Part shown: positions 11,854 to 21,606 of the stretch, piece by piece
Layout: each line of letters begins with the position of its first letter
Position numbering within the stretch: position 1 is the stretch's first letter
Source: Pseudogymnoascus destructans
Taxonomy: Eukaryota; Ascomycota; Leotiomycetes; Thelebolales; Thelebolaceae
DNA: 64,000 nt
Direction: 5' to 3'
Assembly: GCF_001641265.1 (NCBI RefSeq)
Contig: NW_020167526.1
Coordinates: 62,001 to 126,000, forward strand
Translations under genes and position numbers: made by a program
The notes under the pieces: model-generated
Seen by the model: only the letters and a program-made list of their open reading frames with translations
Databases searched by the model: none
What the model was told of the DNA's origin: nothing

Positions 11854-13702
11854 TCAGAAAATCCACCTCAAAACCGCCCTCGCCTTCCCCCTCCACCCCA
11901 CCGCCGCATCCCTATCCTCCTCCCCTGGCTCCGGATGATACACATCCGTCACCAAATCCATCTCCTTCAGCCCCACAATCCTCGTCCTCTTCACCACCTT
12001 CCATCCCACAAACATGATCAGCATGACCGGCAACTCAATATAAAAGCTCACGAAATCCACCGCATTGAATTTCGGACTGAAGCAACTCCATCCCTGCACC
12101 AGCACGAGAAAGCTGCAGCCGATGACTACGAACCAGGGGCCGTAGGGGTACGTCCAGTTCCTGAAGTTGAGGAGGTGCGTCTTTCCCTGCGCTTCGAGGC
12201 CGGCGCGGAAGCGGAGGGAGGCGATGCCGATGGAGATCCAGGATAGCTGGTTTGATACACCGACGATGTTCTGGAGCCACGTCCACAGCTGGCCCGCGCC
12301 AATGAAGGAGGCACCGAAGCAGAGGCCGGAGATCAAACTCGTAGCCAGGACAGCAACCCAGGGAACGCGGTTGCGGTTCAGCTTCTCAAAGAAAGCGGGG
12401 GCGTGCCCATTAACAGCTAGTGTGTAAAGAAGACGCGTCCCCGCGAACAATGCGTGATTCCCCGCGCTAAGCACAGAGGTCATGATCATAGCATTAATAA
12501 ACGACCCCGCGACATTCGACCCCACCATCTGAAACACCAGCGTAAACGGCGACGTCGCCGTCTCTTTACTCGACAGGCCCGGTGTGGTATACGCGACGTC
12601 CAGCCCGATGAGGAGGATGGAGATGACGTAGAAGAGGAGGATGCGCCAGAAGACGTTTTTGATGACGCGGGGGATGTTTTTGTGCGGGGACGCCGTCTCG
12701 CCGGCGGTGATGGCGATAGATTCCGTGCCGCCGTAGGCGAAGGAGGCGGTCACGAAGACGGAGGCGAAGCCGCCTATGCCGCCGACGAAGGGGGCGCCGG
12801 GGAGACGCCAGTTTTCGCCACCGATGTAGTGGTGGGTGATGTTGCCGCCGGCGTTGACGGCGATGCCGAGGAAGATGAAGATCTGGGGGAATTAGTGATG
12901 CGGTGTAGACTAGTTTGTTTTGATGCGGTGCTTACGATAATTGTGATGATTTTCAGAAGACTGAGCCAGTATTCAAGCTATCAGACATATTAGTTATGAT
13001 AGCTCCCCACTGATAACGAGGAAAACTTACCTCGCCATACGCTTTCACAGTAATGATATTGGCGAGGATGAGCACCACCCAGAAAATCAAACTCAATCCC
13101 CATCCTGGCATCGCCGTATGCCAATAACTCCAAACCAGCTACAACAAAGTCAGCAACCACCACTCCCCATCACCACGAAATCGAGAGAAAAATCCCACCT
13201 GCAACGCCACCAAATCCGCCGCCGTGCTCACAGCATCATTAAACCAATAATTCCACGTCAAAGCGAACCCAAACGCATCATCCACAAACCTCCCCGCAAA
13301 AGTACAAAAGCTTCCCGCCACTGGTATAAAACTCGCCATCTCCCCCAGCGCCAACATCGTCAAAAACACAATCACCCCAATAACAATATAACAGATCAAC
13401 ATGCTCGCCGGCCCGCCCGTCGCCAGACTCTTGCCCGTCCCGAGGAACAATCCGGTACCGATCGTGCCCCCTATTGCAATCATCTGCACCTGCCGCGCTG
13501 TGAGCGTCCGGTTCAACTTGTCCGCCTTGATGGGCACGATCTCATCCTCGTAGGCGTAGGCGGGCAGGATATCGCCGCCCAGGCTGCCTTTCTCCCCGTC
13601 GTCGCCATGGCGCGGAGACTTCTTCTCGGGGTCGCTCGTGTAACTCGTCGACGAGGCGGGCGCCAGGGCGATGGGCGAGGGTGAGCGGTGGTGGTGCGAC
13701 AT
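11854..13702 (-). CDS. Amino-acid permease, YAT family (APC superfamily)
   Basis: Four exons on the minus strand: 13702-13199, 13138-13031, 12977-12936 and 12882-11854, all joined in phase 0; 560 residues. The 42-nt third exon (LEYWLSLLKIITII) completes a membrane segment and is needed for continuity. Around 12 hydrophobic segments follow a hydrophilic N-terminus. Family motifs are IGGTIGTGLFLGTGKSL in TM1, GEMASFIPVAGSF, and FAYGGTESIAITAGE with PHKNIPR, typical of fungal plasma-membrane amino-acid/H+ symporters. The FAYGGTESIAITAGE form reminds me of the basic amino-acid (Lyp1/Can1-like) group, but I cannot fix the substrate. The start is the ATG at 13702, just inside a GTG. One AGATAA site (RC of TTATCT) sits near 14296 upstream, a possible GATA-factor site for nitrogen control; weak evidence. 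Confidence 0.92.
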
Positions 13703-14399
13703 CACGTGTCGTGCGGGTTGGATTGCGGGTTTATTTCTGCCGTCTTCAGCCTCGTCTAGAGAGGGAGGTGGCGGTATGTATGACGAGTGGATGGGCGCGC
13801 GCGGTTGGGGCCGCAGTCCGGTGCTGTAGGTTGTGCAGAAGTACGTTTTGACGGAAGAGGAGGTGATGGGCAGGGCGGGTGGGGGGATGGGGGGGCAGGG
13901 AAATAATATAGAGCTGAGCTGCAGGCAGAGCTACAGAGGAGTTTATGAGGAAGGAGAGAGCGAAGAAGGAGAAATGAGCAGCGGAATGACCTCTTGGGGG
14001 GGGCGTCGTTGAGGGCATGATGACCTTCGGTATGCAGGACGTCGAGATCGAGTGGGAACGGGGATGCTCGAGGGCAAATGCGGGTTTTAGGGGGGGGTGC
14101 AGACTGCTGATACGACAGCGAGGGGGGAGCGGCGTTAGTTTTTCCATTGGTGCGGATTGCGTGCTCGCAAGCAGCTTTGGTAGGTTCGGCACGAGTTTAG
14201 CACTAAGTAAGGGAAGGAAGGTGGGAGATGGTGGAATCGGGCGGGGTCGATGATCCCGAGATGGACCCCGGGAGTGGTGATTTTGCCGTACAGTATTATC
14301 TCGTCAAGTCGATGTAATTGGTCATGCATAAATATATCGAGTTATAGTACTCCGTAATATCAAGTTAAAAGAAAGTGATCCGAAGTAGACCCGAAGTAG
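13703..14399. other. Permease promoter and boundary with the transposon block
   Basis: GC-rich up to about 14270, then AT-rich sequence (14280-14400) that marks the start of transposon-derived DNA. No gene supported. Confidence 0.45.
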
Positions 14400-14407
14400 C
14401 CCCTCAG

Positions 14408-15740
14408 CTAAACCATCCATCCATCCAACGTGCCTTGAACCAAGTCATTGGCCTGTTTGGCCACTAATTGCCTCTCTACACGCTCTAAAGAGCGCAAAAA
14501 TGGTGCTGGATCCGTGATGCCGCTATTCTCAGATTCTGAGAACTCAATCAGAACTTGGAGGGCTTGTATAGCGTTCTGTGTGGTGAGCACAGGGCGCTGG
14601 GGCTCCTCATCGTCATCGTCTTGAGCATCGGAAACTGGTATATATGGAGCCATTGCCTCCTGTAGAATTGTGTCCTCATCTAAGCCTCCCTCCACCTCTT
14701 GTATTCCCTCCTCCGCTGGATTCAAAAAGTTCGAAAGGTCCATAGCATCTAATATATGACCAGCTTGTTGTACTTGAGTATATAAGTCGTTTAGAACAGG
14801 AAGTGGGTGTATAGGAAGCTGTATTGGGCGTAAAAGAATCGTGCTTTTTCGAAAGCAATTGTAGATAGTCGTATTTGTAACGTCGTGATGCCATGATCGA
14901 ATAAGCCGGCGAATTGCAAAGTGTATTGTCATTGTTTTGATTTGATCCAGGTTGTTGCTAAAAGATTTGAGCATGAACTTGAGCCATTGCCGACGATAAT
15001 AGCTTTTTAAAGAGGCTATAATACCTTGATCAAGAGGTTGATATTGACTGGTCGCATTTGGAGGAAGCCAGATAATTCATATGTTTGGAGGAGGAGGCAT
15101 CGATTCCACTGCAGCAATATGGGCCGAGAAGTTATCCATTGTAAGCAGTATAGAACGTGACGTACCAATATGAGTATAGGAAGCATTTAGCCAATCTGCC
15201 ATAAAATTGATTCATCCAAGCCTTCTTATTCCACCTCCAAACCCCACCCATTGCCCCTACATCAACATGTTGTAAAGCTTGACGCTTTTTAGCCTTTCCA
15301 ATAAACCAAAGAGGAAGTCGATCTGTTCCAGCAGCATTAACACAAATGGCTACTGATATGCGTGCTTTGTCCTTCTTCTGTCCTAGAATTGATCGTGTTG
15401 TAAAGCCCTTTGAAGGGCTCATCCTCCAGTAAAGCCCAGTCTCATCCATGTAAATATTGTCCTCTAAAAACTCCCCTGCAATAGTTTATATAGCCTTCAT
15501 TTGTTCTTCTGCAGTAACACCAATAGATCCAGCTTCGCCATGTAGGGTTCAATATAAAACTATTATGCTGTTGTCGAAACTTTACCATCCGTAGCTAAAT
15601 TCTTGTGTAGGTAGTCCATGGTATTGTGGTAGCTGATTCCAGATAATCTTCGCCTTTGATTGTAAGATTTCTGTAGTTGTAATACCGCCACGCTCTTCAA
15701 TAAGCCTCTGCCAGTCGTAAAGAGCAGCTTCCAATTCAGG
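14408..15740 (-). pseudogene. Degenerate pogo/Tigger-type (DDE_1) transposase
   Basis: Reading down the minus strand: a CENP-B-type DNA-binding segment near 15735-15600 (ELEAALYDWQRLIEERGGITT, NQLPQYHGLPTQEFS), then HGEAGS and a spacer, then the catalytic core starting with MDETGLYWRMSP (first Asp), the second Asp in MDNFSAH, and WLPPNATSQYQPLDQGIIA with the third Asp. A C-terminal segment with acidic runs (DAQDDDDEE) ends at 14408. Lesions seen: an in-frame TGA at 15077-15079 where the family has Arg (CGA to TGA), a one-base shift in the A4 run at 15203-15206, and stops near 15540-15600. This is a Tc1/mariner-superfamily cut-and-paste transposase, now inactive. No terminal inverted repeat was found; the N-terminal flank is cut by the LTR at 15753. 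Confidence 0.85.
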
Positions 15741-15752
15741 CTAGCAGGGCTA

Positions 15753-16617
15753 TGTCATACTGACATTCGTTGCACTCAGTATGCTATCAAACTCAAGAGC
15801 AAACTTAGAAATCTCCTCCTCAAACCTACAAGTCACCATACATATCTTGGCTTATCACACCAACAACAGAAGCAATACTACTCAACGATTGCTGCAAACT
15901 CTTCTACTACATCTGTTTATGCTACATACATCACGGCATATCATTTGGACACTCATTGAACAAGTTATTAAGAAAATCTCCTCCTTAAGGGGGTGGGTCA
16001 ATACTACCACATGGCATATCTCTACCAACTAGAGGCCTAGGAACATGAACGATAGCTCTAGAAGCTTCTACAACCCTCTATGATTCATTACACGTCATCG
16101 CTCCTTAGTTACCCACAAGATTGGTTAAGTTATGACATAATTTGTCTATAGGTACTCTGACCTTGGACCTCCTTTTCACTTCCTATAGGCTAGGAACCCA
16201 AGAGATGGTTCTATGGGATTCTCTTACGTTCACTACATGATTAGCAAGCTAGTTGTGGGTCGCACTTGATTTCTAATACATTTACCAAGCCTGGTTAGTC
16301 ATGGAAAGTCATGGAAAATGAGAGAACTACACTCCTTTGGCATAAATAGGATTGCCCTTTCCTTAAGAAAGGGCAAGCAGACAATACAGTAAATCGACTA
16401 GCACATACTTCTACGTCTTTTCCAAGCTTCCAAGCATTGATCTTGTTATTCTCTGTTTTTGAAAAGTCAGTGAGGTGCTAACCTCTGACTTACCCCTGAG
16501 TTCTCAGACTCAACATTTGTTGCAACTTGTCTAAACCACTTCACCACATCATACACCTGATTGCTGCGTTGTGGAATAGTCTAAGCTACAACCCTTTGGC
16601 TCTGTTTCCTAAGACAG
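15753..16617 (+). repeat. Solo LTR of a gypsy-type family
   Basis: It begins TGTCATACTGACATTCG and matches, in opposite orientation, the LTR of the gypsy element at 53702-54552 over its ends and most of its length (for example the stretches near 15761-15880 and 16470-16617). No gag or pol follows. Its 3' end falls near the half-palindrome CTAAGACAGTGTGTTGTCTTAG at 16608-16629 and joins directly to hAT transposase sequence, so the last base is approximate. The middle, near 15900-16010, differs from the other copy. Confidence 0.8.
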
Positions 16618-17300
16618 TGTGTTGTCTTAGTAAATTCATCCCTTCCTTGGGTGGCTAGATTCTCACATCTGGTGCACCCACCATTACAAATAGGCTCTTG
16701 AAGATGTATTACATCAAGCAACTTTGACCTTTGTTGCCATTTCTCATTAATCCAATGAGCAGTAACAGCAGCATACTCAGTATAGTTCCGAGCAGACCAT
16801 GCATCTGTCGTTATAGATATCCGGCCTCCATTTAAAATATGAGAGTGGAGTTCTAGTTGTAGTATGCCTCGGTGATATGAGAATTGGCGTTGTAGCTCTC
16901 TGTGTAATGTCCTTGAGGAAAGTGATAATACAGATGGGTTTAAGAACTGTATTAACTGACGATATGAATAGCTTTTGACAATGCGTAAGGGCAAGTTGTC
17001 AGATACTACTAATGATAGTACTAGTTCTCGGTATTTTGCTGGATTGGTTGCTGGTCGTATCTCATTGATAGGTGGTCTTCTAGGCTCAAAAAACGACGAT
17101 GCACTACTAGACTGTGAGGGTGTTGGTGTCCTATTTCTAAGAGCATACACAATTGCTTTATGCTTTAGATTATAGTGTTTCCAAAGATTCCCAGTTGACG
17201 CAGTAGATTGAGCTTGTGTTTGAGCTGCTGGCGAGTATTTGCAACCAGGCTGTAGACAGCTTACTTGAACCGTCGGTGGACTTGTCTCAAGTAGTACTCT
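16618..17300 (-). pseudogene. hAT-type transposase, N-terminal fragment
   Basis: An open minus-strand frame encodes a BED-type zinc finger (SCLQPGCKYSP ... GNLWKHYNLKH), a Ser-rich linker, then RELVLSLVVSDNLPLRIV, FLNPSVLSLS and ISITTDAWSARNYTEYAAVTAHWI, the segment with the first catalytic Asp of the RNase-H-like hAT core. It stops abruptly at 16618, where the LTR begins; the rest of the core and the C-terminal dimerisation domain are absent. The other end, near 17300, abuts a plus-strand pogo-type transposase, so the fragment is sandwiched between other elements. Confidence 0.8.
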
Positions 17301-17309
17301 TGAATACAG

Positions 17310-18755
17310 ATGCTTATTGAGTGTATAAGTGGCGGAGGTAGATATATTCCCTCTTACATGATTGTTGCCGCTCGAGTTATTTCCTCAAAATGGATTGCTA
17401 CAAATGTCGACTCTCGGATTACAATTACAGTTTCTGATTCTGGCTATACAAATGATGAGATTGCTTTACAATGGTTGAAGCATTTTGATTTCTATTCAAA
17501 GGAAGGAATAAAGGGAACATATCGACTTCTCCTTCTTGACGGACATCTCTCTCATTTTACAAAAGACTTCATTGATTATGCTTTTGCAAATCAAATCATC
17601 CCATTCTGCCTTCCACCTCATTCAACTCATTTACTTCAGCCACTTGATGTTCAAGTTTTCCAACCTTTCAAACACTATCATTCGCAAATGGTTGACCGAT
17701 CTGCAAGAACTGGCGATATGACATTTGACCGTGTTGAGTTTTTTCATGTATTTCAAGAGATGCATGATCTAACCTTTACAAGAACTACAATCCTCTCTGC
17801 ATTTCGAAAATCAGGTGTAAGGATGCCTCCGTACCTAGATACTCGAAGAACCTCAGAACTGTTACGGTCACTACAAACATGGAATCCGACTCGGTGGGGT
17901 TTCGAACCAGTAGAGGATCATATAGCGAGTTACACTATAGTGGGGGACGGTAAGTGTATAGGGTTCAGGGCTGATGTAGACCTGTTGCGGTGGAAGGTTC
18001 AGGGCTAGGGTTGGGATAACCGAGTCGGGCCCGTTTCGGGAGTTAAGGAAACAGACTCAACGGGGTTCCCCCTTCATCTTTTTTGTATCCTTCGTAGTAG
18101 ACCTATAGGATAGCATCCGTTTAGCCTCCGACTCGCACTCTCATATGCTATTACTGTGAGCTGGGTGCCCTGTGTCCTTACATCAGGCATTGTACCATTT
18201 AATCCAGATATACCCCTGCAAAAGGTTGTTGAATTCAAGCCCTTCGAAATCAACATTTCAAGTTCATCACCAATACGGCCAGAAGATACAGATTCCTTTC
18301 TCTCCCAATCTCACAAAGAATCAGATTTTAGCAATACTCCACAAGATCCAAAGAAGCTATTACGCCATGGAGATTATCTTCTCCAAATCTTCGATATAGA
18401 AACTACAACTATAGATCAATGGGAATCACTTCAGGCATTTATAAAAGGAGCAAAGGCAGGTATATTTGCGGGAGAGCTTGCACGTTGTGATCTCCGTTCA
18501 ATTTATTCTATATCTCAAGCAAAGACAAAGCGGAAGAGAGAAGGAGGATTCCAATTGCAAAAGGGTGGAGAAGTTACTGTTGCAAATGCTCTTACCATCT
18601 TTATCATTCTTACACTCATTTTATTAATCCGAGCTTTTCATTTGAATGTGACACCCATTTTAAAGCGACTAGGATCTAATAAACGTTGCGATAATGAAGA
18701 GCACGGAAATGGAATGGCTTGGCATGCGGGCCAATTTGGCCGAATATCACTGTAA
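17310..18755 (+). pseudogene. Pogo-type (DDE_1) transposase, C-terminal half, interrupted
   Basis: The plus-strand frame starts inside the catalytic core: IPSYMIVAARVISSKW, SDSGYTNDEIALQWLKHF, LLLLDGHLSHF (second Asp), LPPHSTHLLQPLDVQVFQPFKH (third Asp), ending TTILSAFRKSG. A 367-bp insert (17816-18182) splits the next codon. After it the frame resumes as IVPFNPDIPLQKVVEFKPFE and runs to 18755 with the usual variable tail. Removing the insert and one TCAGG copy restores one open frame. The N-terminal DNA-binding half is missing at the junction with the hAT fragment near 17300. It belongs to a different subfamily from the copy at 14408-15740. Confidence 0.85.
17816..18182. mobile_element. 367-bp TG...CA insert with 5-bp target duplication (probable solo LTR)
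   Basis: Flanked by TCAGG at 17811-17815 and 18183-18187. The insert begins TGTAAGGATG and ends TGTCCTTACA, giving an 8-bp terminal inverted match (TGTAAGGA). TG/CA ends plus a 5-bp duplication fit an integrase product, so a short solo LTR is likeliest; a non-autonomous DNA element is the alternative. It holds one Pol III B-box-like site on the minus strand (GGTTCGAAACC near 17898-17908) but no A box I can recognise. Confidence 0.85.
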
Positions 18756-18931
18756 TATATGTACAATTGATTTAGAAAGAGTGGTCTAAGCCCGACCTAT
18801 GCTCCTCCTCAAGCCTCAGAGCATCGAAATAGAGAACATTGAATACATAAATAAGTGAGATCCGCCGCACAGCCATACCATATCGCAAAGCCGAACCCCA
18901 TCCCCCCAGCCTCGAGCCCAATACCCCTCCT

Positions 18932-19363
18932 TCAAGCCGCCAGCAACAGCGCCGCCCTCCCCGTCAAAGCAGCCACCAACCCCGACGAAATCAAATAAAA
19001 CCCAAAGCGCCTCGTAATATTATTGGTAGTATTATGCGCCAGACTATGCGCGACCCTAGCTGCGACATAGGCCCACGCGAGGCGGGCATCAGTCTTCCCA
19101 CCGCCCGCCATCGCCAGTACCACCGCCACGGCGTAGAACTGCGTGGGCTGCTCGAACAGGTTGGAGAAGTTCTCGGCCTTCCAGCGCACGGAGGCGGGGA
19201 TGATCTTGTTGATCTCCTCGCGCGTGAGGGTGTTCTTCTCGGCGAGGTTGAGGCGCGCGTAGACGGGGAGGCGCGTCGCGAACATCCAGCCTTCGACGAC
19301 GAGGGTCCAGGCGTTCAGGGCGATGATTGGGGGGAGGAGGGGGGAGGCGCGGATAGACTCCAT
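18932..19363 (-). CDS. MAPEG-family membrane protein
   Basis: A single exon of 143 residues with four hydrophobic segments. The family signature is clear: ARLNLAEKNTLTREE, then ENFSNLFEQPTQFYAVAVVLA, the MAPEG core, then WAYVAARVAHSLAHNT. MAPEG proteins are small microsomal membrane proteins, some acting as glutathione transferases or peroxidases and some in eicosanoid metabolism; in fungi the substrate is usually unknown. The start is the ATG at 19363; no intron is needed. It sits alone between the transposon block and the 5S genes. Confidence 0.9.
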   Translation of the reverse strand: MESIRASPLLPPIIALNAWTLVVEGWMFATRLPVYARLNLAEKNTLTREEINKIIPASVRWKAENFSNLFEQPTQFYAVAVVLAMAGGGKTDARLAWAYVAARVAHSLAHNTTNNITRRFGFYLISSGLVAALTGRAALLLAA

Positions 19364-19982
19364 AGCTGTGGTAGTGTAGGTGGGATTGGTTGTGGTGGTT
19401 ATGGATGTGGTAGTGGGTTTGCAATTGGTTGTTTTGAGGTGTCAATTGAGAGTATATGGGAATATATATTGTGTTGAGACGGAGGTTCTCTATAGTCCGC
19501 CATGAAGCCTGTTCCTATGATTGCGGGTCAGGTGCGGGGCCGGCCGGTGCGCGGGATGTCGAGTCCCCGTCTTACTGTACTGTCATACTGCTCGTTGGAG
19601 AAACTTACCGAGGTTTGTTCTCGTGGATATCATGCTCTGTTGGAGTCTTGGGCCGTTCTGATATTACGTCTGTTGTAGGAAGCGTGGCTACTCAAATGAC
19701 TATTTGTGGTTAAAAGCGGTCGAGTCAGAATTTGACATTACATTCTCGCAGTTCTATGCGTGGAAGCCCATTCAAGAGACGGTCTCGGCCACCTGTTGAG
19801 GTCATTCATGTGCGTTTTGTATGGTACCAGGATGCGTGCGTTAATGCAAGCACATACATACATGTCTAGCATGCCGGCTATGTCTCGGCGAACACGGTCA
19901 CTACATCTAGTGGGAAATTGTCAGGTTAAAAGCAAAGGAGGCAGTTCATGGATCCTCAAAGATGAATACGCAACTAATTGTC
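19364..19982. other. Promoter of the MAPEG gene and spacer to the 5S genes
   Basis: No coding sequence supported. The six bases just before each 5S copy match (ATTGTC), which suggests the two 5S units were duplicated with little flank. Confidence 0.4.
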
Positions 19983-20101
19983 ACATACGACCATAGACTC
20001 GAGAGAACTGGGCATCCCGTCCGCTCTGCCATACATAAACTTGAGATCGGTGGATTAGTAGTTGGGTGGGTGACCACCAGCGAATACCCACTGTTGTATG
20101 T
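19983..20101 (+). rRNA. 5S rRNA, copy 1
   Basis: 119 nt from ACATACGACCATAG to GTTGTATGT. Conserved fungal 5S landmarks: CATCCCGTCCGCTCT (loop C region), the internal promoter with AGTAGTTGGGTGGGTGACC, and CCAGCGAATACCC. The first and last eight bases pair as helix I. It is followed by a T-rich Pol III stop. In helix II, CTCGAG pairs with CTTGAG through one G-U wobble. Confidence 0.96.
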
Positions 20102-20107
20102 TTTTTT
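20101..20107 (+). terminator. Pol III T-run after 5S copy 1
   Basis: A run of seven T directly follows the 5S 3' end. Confidence 0.8.
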
Positions 20108-20172
20108 ATCTTTTTTGCTATTTCGTTCCGTGATAACAGCCTCTCTTATACTACGACAATCAATTAATTGTC

Positions 20173-20291
20173 ACATACGACCATAGACTCAAGAGAACTG
20201 GGCATCCCGTCCGCTCTGCCATACATAACCTTGAGATCGGTGGATTAGTAGTTGGGTGGGTGACCACCAGCGAATACCCACTGTTGTATGT
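20173..20291 (+). rRNA. 5S rRNA, copy 2
   Basis: 119 nt, 71 nt downstream of copy 1 in the same orientation. It differs from copy 1 at two sites I can see: CTCAAG instead of CTCGAG near its base 19, and CATAACC instead of CATAAAC. The first change makes helix II fully Watson-Crick with CTTGAG. All promoter boxes are intact, so both copies look functional. Dispersed 5S genes outside the rDNA are usual in filamentous ascomycetes. Confidence 0.96.
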
Positions 20292-20300
20292 TTCTGCTAT

Positions 20301-20309
20301 TTTTTTTTT
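20301..20309 (+). terminator. Pol III T-run downstream of 5S copy 2
   Basis: Nine T begin about ten bases after the 5S end; only TTT directly follows the gene, so this longer run is the likely stop. Confidence 0.6.
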
Positions 20310-20408
20310 GCTATTTCGTATGCTCTATTTTCTACGATGGCGCCAGAAAAGTGCAGAGCGCCAGGCTACATTGAAAAGTTCACGTAATTTGGGGATTTGG
20401 GGAAGGAA

Positions 20409-21086
20409 TTAAATATACAAAACCAGCAACCGACATTCGAACTCCTCACAGGCATGGCAATTCCTTCTACTATACAATCTTGATCTCATTATGCCCTGCG
20501 AGATGAAAGCCATCGCAGGCTCTTGACATTTGTAGCGTGTACACCTTCCATTTGGTTCACATGCAGCTCCTCCTCCTTTTTGACAGCATAGGCCATCTTC
20601 TTCGCCGCTTATAATAGGCCAGCCGTTGCTTTGCACATCTCGCGGCGACTGTCTCTCGGTCGTGCAAGTATTTGTACCTAGCGTGTCAAGCCATTCGTAC
20701 TGTTGTTGCCAGTGTGGCAAGATGTCTTGATACTTCAAGCGATTTATCCAATTGTTTGGCCCAGGATTCTCCACGCCGAGTGCAACCCATGGGAAAAGTT
20801 TTCTTCTGTGTGTCCGCGCCTTGAGCCACTTTCGGACTTCAGGTACGATGCAGCGATGCGGGCCAAGAATGGTGAGGTGAGCAAGGCCACGGACCTTCAA
20901 CAAACTCCATATCCCAGGGTCATCCACGGAAGATATTGCATGATGGCCATAGCCTACTCCAGAAGCAGCCCGTACTAGATGCTTTAAGTATGATAAGCAA
21001 GTTTCTGAGGGATATCTGAGCTTGAAACTTCTATGTGAGGCAAGGAATACCGCCTGGCTACCTCCTGATACCAATATGTATTTCAT
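20409..21086 (-). CDS. Unrecognised ORF, possibly a gene remnant
   Basis: An open frame of 225 residues. The frame also reads upstream of the ATG as FDDLHLLQVIRSTK before meeting a stop, so the ATG at 21086 may be internal and the true start lost or behind an intron. WLKARTHRRKLFPWVALGVENPGP and LPHWQQQYEWLDTLGTN look protein-like, whereas the C-terminal half (many Cys and Arg) looks less so. I recognise no family. It could be the end of a degraded gene; codon content and conservation would have to decide. Confidence 0.3.
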   Translation of the reverse strand: MKYILVSGGSQAVFLASHRSFKLRYPSETCLSYLKHLVRAASGVGYGHHAISSVDDPGIWSLLKVRGLAHLTILGPHRCIVPEVRKWLKARTHRRKLFPWVALGVENPGPNNWINRLKYQDILPHWQQQYEWLDTLGTNTCTTERQSPRDVQSNGWPIISGEEDGLCCQKGGGAACEPNGRCTRYKCQEPAMAFISQGIMRSRLYSRRNCHACEEFECRLLVLYI

Positions 21087-21606
21087 TTTAGTAGATCTTA
21101 TAACTTGGAGAAGATGAAGGTCGTCAAATTCTCACATGCTGCCTAGAAGACCCCAAGCGAAGCGGTGTGTGATCGGTCCCTGGTGTCTTGTTGGAACAGG
21201 AGTACAGGGACGGTCACTGGTGACGAATCGGGTAAAAAGGAGGCTAGATCAAAACTTCAAGTTGACCCCTCCACCCCCACGAAGCCATCAACTATGAAGG
21301 CAGTGGCGGTACGACCCAAAGCTTTTGGGGGCATTGTTTGGAATCTAAGCACGTATAAATCACTTACTACTCTAGCTTTAGCAATAATAATATTTATTCA
21401 AAGACAACATAAGCAATCCAGACTCCAAATCAGACCCCGCCGCCGTGATACATTCTATACGACCTGCATCGATGCATCAGACACCGCCTGACCCAGGCCC
21501 CACCGTTCCCATCCCAGCCGCGCCCCCCCCACCCCCCCCCCCCCCGGCTTGTATAAAGAAGCCTGCAAAAATAATCAATCATTATGAGTACTCCATCCTC
21601 CCTGGT
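21087..21606. other. Spacer with poly-C tract
   Basis: It holds a C-rich run near 21523-21545 and the 3' flank of the myosin gene. No gene seen. Confidence 0.4.

Noticed and set aside
9042..13702. A sulfur/nitrogen gene cluster of choline sulfatase and permease
   Set aside because: They are adjacent and co-oriented but 1 kb apart with separate promoters, and the permease looks like an amino-acid carrier; no evidence of a functional cluster.
17885..17930. tRNA or SINE suggested by a B-box-like GGTTCGAAACC
   Set aside because: No A box, acceptor stem or cloverleaf can be drawn; kept only as a note on the 367-bp insert.
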